From Ornithinimicrobium sp. (GTDB lineage Bacteria > Actinomycetota > Actinomycetes > Actinomycetales > Dermatophilaceae), in NCBI GenBank assembly GCA_030145965.1, contig JASKZT010000131.1:1-8668 (forward strand): a stretch of DNA of 8,668 bases, given 5' to 3'. Both the position numbers and the translations under genes were made by a program. Below the pieces are notes generated by a model. It saw nothing but the letters and a program-made list of their open reading frames with translations. It did no database searches and was not told the DNA's origin. This document shows positions 1 to 5,558 of the stretch, in pieces. Each line of letters begins with the position of its first letter. Position 1 is the stretch's first letter.

Positions 1-832
1 CAAGATGCAGAACCCCGTCACCGGCTCCGGCGGCATGCTCATCGGCACCGTCGCCGAGGTCGGCCCGCAGAGCCCGCTCGGCCTGGCCGTGGGGGACCGG
101 GTGGCCACCCTCGTCTCGCTCTCGCTCACGCCGCTGTCGATCCGGGACGGGCTCGCCGGCTGGGACGGGACGTCCGAGCGCGTGCCCGCCCGCGGGCACG
201 CGATCCTCTTCGGCCGCTCCGTCGCCGCGGTGCTCCCGGAGGACCTCGACCCCGAGCTGGCGCTCATGGTCATGGACGTCTGCGGCGCGCCCGCCCTCGT
301 GCGCCGCGTCGTCGAGGGGTATGTGGCGCGCGGGCACGTCCCGTCCGTCGCCGTCCTCGGCGGCGCGGGCAAGTCCGGCTCCCTGTCCCTCGCCGCCGCG
401 CGCGAGGCCGGCGCGGGCCGGCGGGTCGCCGTCGTCCCCTTCGAGCGCGAGGCCGACCTGCTGCGCGGCACCGGCCTGGCCGAGGAGGTCGCCGTCGCCG
501 ACGCGCGCTCGCCGCTGGGGCTCGAGGCGGCGCTGCGGGCGGCCGGGGGACCGGTCGACGTCACGGTCGTGTGCGTGGACGTGCCCGGCTGCGAGCAGCC
601 GGCGATCATGGTCACCGAGCAGGGCGGCACCGTCGTCTACTTCTCGATGGCGACGAACTTCGCCGCCGCGGCGCTCGGGGCCGAGGGTCTGGCCGCCGAC
701 GTGACCATGCTCGTGGGCAACGGCTACACCCCCGGGCACGCCGACCTGGCCCTGTCCCTGCTGCGCGGGGACGACGCGCTGAGGGGCCTCTTCGAGTCCC
801 GGCTGCGGGCAGAGCAGACTGGGCAGGCGTGA
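1..832 (+). CDS. kdd: L-erythro-3,5-diaminohexanoate dehydrogenase, 5'-truncated by the window edge
   Basis: This enzyme of lysine fermentation oxidatively deaminates L-erythro-3,5-diaminohexanoate with NAD(P)+, giving 5-amino-3-oxohexanoate and ammonia in the cytoplasm. About 276 residues are visible, reading from the AAG codon at 2-4. The segment NPVTGSGGMLIGTV near the left edge and the Rossmann glycine motif GGAGKSG (about residues 119-125 counted from the ATG at 5) are what I recognise as Kdd. The rest looks like a zinc-type alcohol dehydrogenase-related fold. The ATG at 5 is unlikely to be the real start: the frame is open to the left edge, no ribosome binding site is visible, and the family is roughly 340-350 residues, so about 70 residues probably lie outside. 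The stop TGA (830-832) overlaps the GTG of the next gene in GTGA, implying translational coupling. Its company with kamD, kamE and kal strongly supports the call. Confidence 0.9.
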   Translation, partial: KMQNPVTGSGGMLIGTVAEVGPQSPLGLAVGDRVATLVSLSLTPLSIRDGLAGWDGTSERVPARGHAILFGRSVAAVLPEDLDPELALMVMDVCGAPALVRRVVEGYVARGHVPSVAVLGGAGKSGSLSLAAAREAGAGRRVAVVPFEREADLLRGTGLAEEVAVADARSPLGLEAALRAAGGPVDVTVVCVDVPGCEQPAIMVTEQGGTVVYFSMATNFAAAALGAEGLAADVTMLVGNGYTPGHADLALSLLRGDDALRGLFESRLRAEQTGQA

Positions 833-2385
833 GCACTCTTCTGCGCGGCGGCGTCGTCGTGACGACCGGCGCCCCCGCGACCGCGATGATGGTGGACGGC
901 GACCGGGTGACCTGGACCGGACCGGCCGAGGAGGCGCCCGAGGGCGCCGACGAGGTCGTCGAGCTGGACGGCGCGCTGGTCACCCCCGGCTTCTGCGACG
1001 CCCACGTCCACCTGACGATGACCGGGCAGGGCCTGGACGGCGTCGACCTGTCCGGCACCCGCTCGGTCGCCCAGGCGCTGGCCCTCGTGGAGGACGCGGC
1101 GCGCCGCACCCGCGGGCGGCCGATCTACGCCCACTCCTGGGACGAGACGCGGTGGGAGGAGCAGCGCCCGGTCACCGCGGCCGAGCTGGACCGGGCCTCC
1201 TACGGCGGGGTGGTCTACATGCCGCGGGTCGACGCGCACTCCGCGAGCGTGTCGACCGCGATGGCCACGATCGCCCGGGTGCGGGACCTGGACGGCTGGG
1301 ACGGGGCCGGGGTCGTGCGCCGCGCCGCCTTCGCCGCCGTGACCAACGCCTTCACCTCCTCGATGACGCCGACCGACCGGGCGCGTCACCTCGAGCTGGC
1401 GCTCGGCTCCGCCGCGCGTCACGGCCTCACGCTGCTGCACGAGACCGGCGCGTCCCACCTGACCAGCCACGACGACATCCGGGACGTGCTCGAGGCCGGG
1501 CGCCGCCCCGGCGTGCCCGACGTCGTGACCTACTGGGGCGAGCTCGCCGACGACGCCGCGACGGCTGCCGAGCTCGCGGAGTTCCTGGGCGTGCTGGGCC
1601 TGGCGGGGGACCTCTGCGCCGACGGCTCCTTCGGGTCCTCCACCGCGCACCTGCACGAGAGCTACACCGACGAGGACCACACCGGCTACGGCTACCTCAC
1701 CCGCGAGCAGGTCCGCGACCACGCGGTCGCCTGCACCCGCGCCGGGCTGCAGGCCGGCGGGCACGTCATCGGCGACGCCGCGCTGCGCACGATGGCCGAG
1801 GGATTCCGCGACGCCGCGGACGTCGTCGGCGTCGAGGCGCTCCGCGCCGTGCGCCACCGGTGGGAGCACGTCGAGCTGCCCGACGCGGACGTCGTCGCCA
1901 CCATGGCCCACCTCGGCATCTGGGCCAGCGTCCAGCCGATGTTCGACGGGCTCTGGGGCGGCGCCGAGGGCATGTATGCCGCGCGCCTGGGCACCGAGCG
2001 CGCGCTGCGGGCCGTCCCGCTGCGCTCGCTGCTGGACGGGGGGGTGCGCCTCGCGCTCGGCTCCGACAGCCCCGTGACCCCGCTCGGCCCCTGGGCCGCG
2101 GTCCGGGCCGCCGTCTGGCACCACAACCCCGACCAGCGGCTCACCGTGGCCGAGGCCGTGCGCGCGCACACCCGTGCGGGCTACGAGCTGGCCGGCCGCG
2201 AGGGCGGCGCCCTGCACGCCGGCGCGCCGGCCACCTACGTCATCTGGGACGACGGCGCCGGAGCCCCCGTCCCCACCGACCCGTCGACGGGCCTGCCGCT
2301 GCTCGACGCCGTCGACCACCCCCTGCCCGTGGCGCGGCGCACCGTCGTCGCCGGGCGCACCGCATACCTGCGAGAAGGAGCCTGA
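829..2385 (+). CDS. YtcJ-like metal-dependent amidohydrolase inside the lysine degradation operon
   Basis: The product is 518 residues of the amidohydrolase superfamily (Amidohydro_3/YtcJ-like), which hydrolyses C-N bonds of amides or cyclic amides using a metal. Visible features are an N-terminal beta-sandwich strand (LLRGGVVVTTG), the HxH metal motif H59/H61 in DAHVH, HETG at 204-207, DGSFGS at 265-270, GHVIGD with H312, RWEHVEL with H347, and GSDSPV with D413 near the C-terminal end of the barrel. The usual metal ligands are therefore present and the enzyme looks active. I chose the GTG at 829, which overlaps the kdd stop in GTGA and lies just before the typical family start. The Shine-Dalgarno sequence is weak, so coupled translation is likely. 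kamD starts directly after its stop. The substrate is unknown. A lactam formed by cyclisation of a diamino- or oxo-aminohexanoate intermediate, or an N-acyl-lysine entering the pathway, are guesses from context only. Confidence 0.88.
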   Translation: MSTLLRGGVVVTTGAPATAMMVDGDRVTWTGPAEEAPEGADEVVELDGALVTPGFCDAHVHLTMTGQGLDGVDLSGTRSVAQALALVEDAARRTRGRPIYAHSWDETRWEEQRPVTAAELDRASYGGVVYMPRVDAHSASVSTAMATIARVRDLDGWDGAGVVRRAAFAAVTNAFTSSMTPTDRARHLELALGSAARHGLTLLHETGASHLTSHDDIRDVLEAGRRPGVPDVVTYWGELADDAATAAELAEFLGVLGLAGDLCADGSFGSSTAHLHESYTDEDHTGYGYLTREQVRDHAVACTRAGLQAGGHVIGDAALRTMAEGFRDAADVVGVEALRAVRHRWEHVELPDADVVATMAHLGIWASVQPMFDGLWGGAEGMYAARLGTERALRAVPLRSLLDGGVRLALGSDSPVTPLGPWAAVRAAVWHHNPDQRLTVAEAVRAHTRAGYELAGREGGALHAGAPATYVIWDDGAGAPVPTDPSTGLPLLDAVDHPLPVARRTVVAGRTAYLREGA

Positions 2386-4002
2386 GTGAGCACCACCGCC
2401 GTCGCCCCGCCCCCGCGGCTGGAGCTGGACCCCCAGGTCGTGCGCAAGGCCCGCACCCTGGCCCGCCGCCTGGGCCGGCCGGTCGTCGACATCGCGCGCA
2501 GCCACACCACCGTGTCGGTGGAGCGCGCCACGCTGCGCCTGGCCGGGCTCGCCGGCGCCGACCACGAACGGGTGCCGTGGGTCAACCACCTCGTCGACGC
2601 GGTCCGCGACCAGGTCGGCCTCGAGCACGGCGTCACCACACCCGTCTGGGACGCGCTGCGCCGCGACGAGGCCCCCGACCTGCTCACCCTGGCCCAGAAG
2701 GCCTCGACGGGCGGGGTGACCTTCCGCCTGCCCGAGCGCCGGGGCGAGCTCACCGCCGCCCGGCGCGCCGCACGCTCCGCGGTCCGCCCCGGCCTGGCGC
2801 GGATCGACCGTCAGCGGGCCGCCCGCGACCGGCTCGTCGGCCGGCTCGGCGACCCGCCGCAGCGCCCGTGGGTCTACCTCATCGTCGCCACCGGCGACAT
2901 CTACGAGGACATGCCGCAGGCGCAGGCCGCCGCCCGCGAGGGCGCCGACGTCATCGCGGTCATCCGCTCCACCGGCCAGTCGCTGCTGGACTACGTGCCC
3001 GAGGGCGCGACCCGCGAGGGGTTCGCCGGCACCTACGCCACGCAGGAGAACTTCCGCCTCATGCGGTCGGCCCTGGACGACGTGAGCAAGGAGCTCGGCC
3101 GCTACGTGCGGCTGACCAACTACGCCTCCGGCCTGTGCATGCCCGAGATCGCCACGCTCGCGGGCATGGAGCGGCTCGACATGATGCTCAACGACTCGAT
3201 GTACGGCATCCTCTTCCGCGACATCAACCCGATCCGTACCTTCGTCGACCAGCGCTTCTCGCGGCAGATCCACGCCCGGGCCGGGATCATCATCAACACC
3301 GGAGAGGACAACTACCTCACGACCGCCGACGCGGTCGAGGCCGCGCACACGGTCACCGTCTCCCAGCTCATGAACGAGTACTTCGGCCGCGAGGCCGGGC
3401 TCGCGGACTGGCAGCTCGGCCTGGGCCACGCCTTCGAGATCAACCCCGACCTGCCCGACTCCTTCCGGATGGAGCTGGCCCACGCGCTCCTCGCGCGCCA
3501 GCTCTTCCCGGACGCGCCGCTGAAGTGGATGCCGCCCACCAAGCACATGACCGGCGACATCTTCAAGGGCTACCTGCTCGACGGCTTCTTCAACCTCGTC
3601 GGGGCGATGACCGGCCAGTCGATCCTCCTCGTCGGGATGATGACCGAGGCCGTCGTCACCCCCTTCCTCTCCGACCGCGACCTGGCGCTGCAGAACGTCC
3701 GCTACGTCCAGCGCGCCGCCGGCGGCCTGACCGAGGACTTCCACCCGCCGCGCGACGGCTTCATCCAGACCCGGGCCCGCCAGGTGCTCTCCGAGGCCGT
3801 CGACCTGCTCGAGCGGATCACGGCAGACAAGGGGACCACGGGCACCCGGGCCTCTTCCGCGCCCCTGCTCGAGGCCATCGGCGACGGCACCTTCGGGCTC
3901 ATGAAGCGGCCCCAGGACCGGGGCAAGGGCCTGGAGGGTGTCGCCCGCCGCGCCGACGGCTACGACAACCCGGCGATCACGATGCTGGAGGAGGGTGCCT
4001 GA
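2386..4002 (+). CDS. kamD: lysine 5,6-aminomutase, alpha subunit
   Basis: This is the large TIM-barrel subunit (538 residues) of the adenosylcobalamin- and PLP-dependent mutase that shifts the terminal amino group of D-lysine or L-beta-lysine to the neighbouring carbon, yielding 2,5- or 3,5-diaminohexanoate. Strongly family-like segments include PWVYLIVATGDIYEDMPQAQ (161-180), the run from VIRSTGQSLLDY (192-203) to YATQENF, LTNYASGLCMPEIA (243-256) and DSMYGILFRDIN (270-281). R194, S199 and Y273 sit exactly ten positions after the Arg184, Ser189 and Tyr263 that I recall as PLP contacts in the clostridial enzyme. The N-terminus is slightly longer than in Clostridium (about 516 residues). The GTG start is preceded by GAGAAGGAG (2372-2380), five bases away, and follows the amidohydrolase stop with no gap. 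The stop shares one base with the kamE ATG, fitting equimolar production of the two subunits. Confidence 0.95.
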   Translation: MSTTAVAPPPRLELDPQVVRKARTLARRLGRPVVDIARSHTTVSVERATLRLAGLAGADHERVPWVNHLVDAVRDQVGLEHGVTTPVWDALRRDEAPDLLTLAQKASTGGVTFRLPERRGELTAARRAARSAVRPGLARIDRQRAARDRLVGRLGDPPQRPWVYLIVATGDIYEDMPQAQAAAREGADVIAVIRSTGQSLLDYVPEGATREGFAGTYATQENFRLMRSALDDVSKELGRYVRLTNYASGLCMPEIATLAGMERLDMMLNDSMYGILFRDINPIRTFVDQRFSRQIHARAGIIINTGEDNYLTTADAVEAAHTVTVSQLMNEYFGREAGLADWQLGLGHAFEINPDLPDSFRMELAHALLARQLFPDAPLKWMPPTKHMTGDIFKGYLLDGFFNLVGAMTGQSILLVGMMTEAVVTPFLSDRDLALQNVRYVQRAAGGLTEDFHPPRDGFIQTRARQVLSEAVDLLERITADKGTTGTRASSAPLLEAIGDGTFGLMKRPQDRGKGLEGVARRADGYDNPAITMLEEGA

Positions 4003-4769
4003 TGGGCGAGCAGCCGACCGTCGTCCGCCCCTACGGCGACATGACCGGGGACGGCATGGTGCAGGTCTCCTTCACCCTGCCCGTGCCCCACGACAAGCGC
4101 GCCGAGGGCGCGGCCCTGCAGCTGGCGGCCAAGATGGGCCTGGCCCCCGCCATGCTCGTCCACGCCAAGGCGATGGGCGCGGGGTACACCTTCTTCGTCG
4201 TCTACGGCTCCGTCACCCACCTCGTCGACCTCTCGACGGTGCAGGTGGTCGAGCGCGACTTCCCGCTCCTGCCGGCCAAGGACGTCAACGCCACGATCAA
4301 GAAGAAGCTGCGCCGTCCGCTCGTGGTCGTCGGGGCCTGCATCGGCACCGACGCGCACACGGTCGGGATCGACGCGATCCTCAACATCAAGGGCTTCGCG
4401 GGGGAGAAGGGGCTGGAGTACTACTCCGAGATCCGCGTGGTCAACCTCGGCGCCCAGGTGCTCGTGCCCGACCTGGTGGAGCGGGCCCGCCAGGAGGAGG
4501 CCGACGCCGTCCTCGTCTCCCAGGTCGTGACCCAGCGCGACGCCCACGTCCACAACACGACCCAGATGTCGGCCGCCTTCCGCGAGGCCTACCCGGCCGG
4601 GAAGGTGCCGCTGCTCATCGCCGGCGGCCCGCGCTTCGAGGAGGGCTCGGCCGCCTCCCTCGGCGTCGACCGGATCTTCGGCAGGGGCACGACCCCGGCC
4701 GAGGTCGCCTCCTACCTCGTCCACGCCCTCGCCGGCCCCGGCCGGCCCTCCGAGAGGACCCCCGCATGA
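4002..4769 (+). CDS. kamE: lysine 5,6-aminomutase, beta (cobalamin/PLP-binding) subunit
   Basis: This is the small subunit (255 residues), which carries the B12-binding Rossmann domain and the PLP lysine. The base-off/His-on cobalamin motif DxHxxG is seen as DAHTVG (117-122), with H119 as the axial ligand. K130 in NIKGFAG lies eleven residues later, the same spacing as His133 to Lys144 in the Clostridium sticklandii enzyme, so it should be the internal-aldimine lysine. SQVVTQ (173-178) and GGP (208-210) are the later cobalamin-contacting segments. The N-terminal about 90 residues form the dimerisation domain. The ATG overlaps the kamD stop (TGATG) and has a strong GGAGGAGGG ribosome site at 3987-3995, six bases away. 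The stop overlaps kal in ATGA. All key residues are intact, so the enzyme should be functional if the cell makes or imports adenosylcobalamin. Confidence 0.96.
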   Translation: MGEQPTVVRPYGDMTGDGMVQVSFTLPVPHDKRAEGAALQLAAKMGLAPAMLVHAKAMGAGYTFFVVYGSVTHLVDLSTVQVVERDFPLLPAKDVNATIKKKLRRPLVVVGACIGTDAHTVGIDAILNIKGFAGEKGLEYYSEIRVVNLGAQVLVPDLVERARQEEADAVLVSQVVTQRDAHVHNTTQMSAAFREAYPAGKVPLLIAGGPRFEEGSAASLGVDRIFGRGTTPAEVASYLVHALAGPGRPSERTPA

Positions 4770-5209
4770 GCGCCGCCGCGACCCCCGGGCCCGCGCCCGA
4801 GCCTGCCGCGCGCCCCGCCGCGGTCGGCATGGGCGTCACCCACGCCCGCTACGTGCCGTACGCGCACGCGCACTACGCCGGCCACCTCGTCGACGGCGCC
4901 TACAGCCTGGCGCTCTTCGGGGACGTGGCCACCGAGCTGTGCATCCGCACCGACGGCGACGAGGGCCTCTTCGCCTCCTACTCCGACGTGCAGTTCCTCG
5001 CCCCGGTCCGGGCGGGTGACTGCCTGGAGGTCCGGGCCCGTCTCGTCCGCGTCGGGTCACGCAGCCGGGAGATGGACTTCGAGGTCCTCGTCACGGCCCG
5101 CGGCGCGGACGGCGCCGGGCGTCCCGTGTCGGCCGCCGACGTGCTCGACCCGCCGGTCGTGGCGACGCGCGCCCGCGGCACGGTCGTCGTGCCCCCGACC
5201 GTGGGTTGA
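4766..5209 (+). CDS. kal: 3-aminobutyryl-CoA ammonia-lyase
   Basis: This small hot-dog-fold enzyme (147 residues) eliminates ammonia from L-3-aminobutyryl-CoA to give crotonyl-CoA, the last amino-group-releasing step of the lysine pathway. The segment HLVDGAYSLALFGDVATEL (40-58) and the following DGDEGLFASYSDVQFLAPVRAGD (63-85), then SRSREMDFEV (98-107), are the Kal signature in a single hot-dog domain. The ATG at 4766 overlaps the kamE stop (ATGA) and has GAGAGGA at 4752-4758, seven bases away. A later in-frame ATG at 4829 would remove an Ala/Pro-rich 21-residue leader that Kal from Clostridium or Fusobacterium (about 128 residues) does not have. I prefer the first start because of the ribosome site and the coupling overlap. 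It is the last gene of the operon: a perfect hairpin begins seven bases after its stop. Confidence 0.92.
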   Translation: MSAAATPGPAPEPAARPAAVGMGVTHARYVPYAHAHYAGHLVDGAYSLALFGDVATELCIRTDGDEGLFASYSDVQFLAPVRAGDCLEVRARLVRVGSRSREMDFEVLVTARGADGAGRPVSAADVLDPPVVATRARGTVVVPPTVG

Positions 5210-5215
5210 GGCACC

Positions 5216-5241
5216 CCGGCGTGTCGGTCGGGACACGCCGG
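5216..5241 (+). terminator. hairpin terminator candidate after kal
   Basis: CCGGCGTGTC (5216-5225) pairs perfectly with GACACGCCGG (5232-5241) around a six-base loop, beginning seven bases after the kal stop. No T-run follows, which is common for actinobacterial hairpins, so it may terminate inefficiently or act mainly as a 3' stability structure. Confidence 0.6.
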
Positions 5242-5287
5242 TCGGGCGCACGCGTGACGCAGTCGCGGGCAGGGCGCAAAAGGCCTC

Positions 5288-5332
5288 TGACCTGCGATGA
5301 CGTTAGTACGCGCAGGTCAACGGCAGGTTGAC
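5288..5332. promoter_or_regulatory. operator candidate: phased GCAGGT boxes overlapping a -35
   Basis: TGACCTGCG (5288-5296) and CGCAGGTCA (5311-5319) form a perfect 9-bp inverted repeat with a 14-base spacer. A further GCAGGT (5323-5328) repeats the 5312-5317 copy at exactly 11 bp, and the inverted copy ACCTGC (5290-5295) is 22 bp upstream, so all three lie on one face of the helix. GTCAAC (5316-5321) and GTTGAC (5327-5332) form a second inverted repeat that covers most of the TTGACA -35 box. Binding here would be expected to affect that promoter. The regulator is unknown. Confidence 0.5.
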
Positions 5333-5357
5333 ACGAGGTGTCCTTCCCGCCTACGTT
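5328..5357 (+). promoter_or_regulatory. housekeeping-type promoter in the kal-lnt gap
   Basis: A perfect TTGACA (5328-5333) is followed, after 18 bases, by TACGTT (5352-5357), which fits the actinobacterial TANNNT -10. Transcription would begin around 5363-5365, inside a 16-bp palindrome. The target is either lnt, through an untranslated leader of about 190 bases, or a separate small RNA ending near 5502. Confidence 0.6.
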
Positions 5358-5372
5358 CGGGGACGTCCCCGA
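5357..5372. repeat. 16-bp perfect palindrome at the predicted start point
   Basis: TCGGGGACGTCCCCGA reads the same on both strands. It overlaps the last base of the -10 TACGTT and is centred at the predicted transcription start. This is a classic position for a repressor operator. The regulator is unknown. Confidence 0.55.
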
Positions 5373-5502
5373 CCCACGTCGATGACGTCCTGGGGGTGCC
5401 AGGGCCCCGCTCACCGAGTAGACAACGGACCCGTCCGCGGCTGCCAGCCGTGACGGACCGGCCCCAAAGGTGGCGGGGCCCGGCCACACCCCTGGCCGGG
5501 CC
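5364..5502 (+). ncRNA. possible small RNA or structured lnt leader
   Basis: The stretch between the TTGACA/TACGTT promoter and the strong hairpin at 5477-5502 would give an RNA of about 140 bases. It contains GTCCG-CGGCT-gcc-AGCCG-tga-CGGAC (5433-5458), an interrupted two-part stem. It also contains alternative pairings for GCGGGGCCC (5473-5481) with GGGCCCCGC (5402-5410) or, over a shorter length, with GGCCCC (5460-5465). These compete with the final hairpin, as in an attenuator. I do not recognise a known RNA family, and the boundaries are inferred. Confidence 0.3.
5477..5502. terminator. strong hairpin, terminator or attenuator candidate
   Basis: GGCCCGGCCA (5477-5486) pairs perfectly with TGGCCGGGCC (5493-5502) around the loop CACCCC. 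No T-run follows. It lies 54 bases before the lnt start and downstream of the intergenic promoter, so it could end a small RNA or attenuate read-through into lnt. Confidence 0.45.
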
Positions 5503-5540
5503 TGCGAGCGCCTTGCGGGGTCCTGGTTCACGGCCCCACG

Positions 5541-5558
5541 ACGTAGGCTGTCGGGGTG
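5541..5558 (+). promoter_or_regulatory. leaderless -10 element at the lnt start
   Basis: TAGGCT (5544-5549), a TANNNT -10 match, ends six bases before the lnt GTG at 5556. RNA polymerase would then start at or next to the G of GTG, giving a leaderless mRNA. No Shine-Dalgarno sequence is needed, and none is convincing here (only GTCGGG). No good -35 is visible. The same ACGTAGGCTG recurs at the ppm1 start. Confidence 0.55.

Larger units (their letters stand above)
5210..5555. other. intergenic region with promoter, palindromes and hairpins
   Basis: This 346-base stretch separates the lysine operon from lnt and holds no credible protein gene. In order it contains a terminator-like hairpin (5216-5241), an inverted repeat TGACCTGCG-N14-CGCAGGTCA (5288-5319), a TTGACA-N18-TACGTT promoter (5328-5357), a 16-bp palindrome over the predicted start point (5357-5372), a nested hairpin (5433-5458), a strong 10-bp hairpin (5477-5502) and a -10-like element beside the lnt start (5544-5549). 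The density of symmetric elements is well above what the surrounding coding DNA shows. Confidence 0.8.

Noticed and set aside
5..7. ATG at 5 as the start of kdd
   Set aside because: The frame is open to the window edge, no ribosome site is visible and the family has about 70 more N-terminal residues.
571..828. Longer N-terminus for the amidohydrolase starting at 571
   Set aside because: The extra 86 residues are Arg/Gly-rich, overlap kdd out of frame and have no family counterpart. The family-like N-terminus begins right after the GTG at 829.
724..3744. A 1006-residue open frame on the minus strand opposite the amidohydrolase and kamD
   Set aside because: It is antisense to two clearly recognisable enzymes. 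The translation is a low-complexity Gly/Val/Arg/Asp-rich sequence typical of the antisense frame of GC-rich genes, with no domain signature.
1152..4001. Upstream extension of the kamE frame
   Set aside because: It is a shadow frame of the amidohydrolase and kamD. The kamE ATG at 4002 has a strong ribosome site and gives normal family length.
5242..5555. Cobalamin riboswitch, suggested by the B12-dependent operon
   Set aside because: I see no B12-box-like core, and the region is downstream of the mutase genes, preceding lnt.
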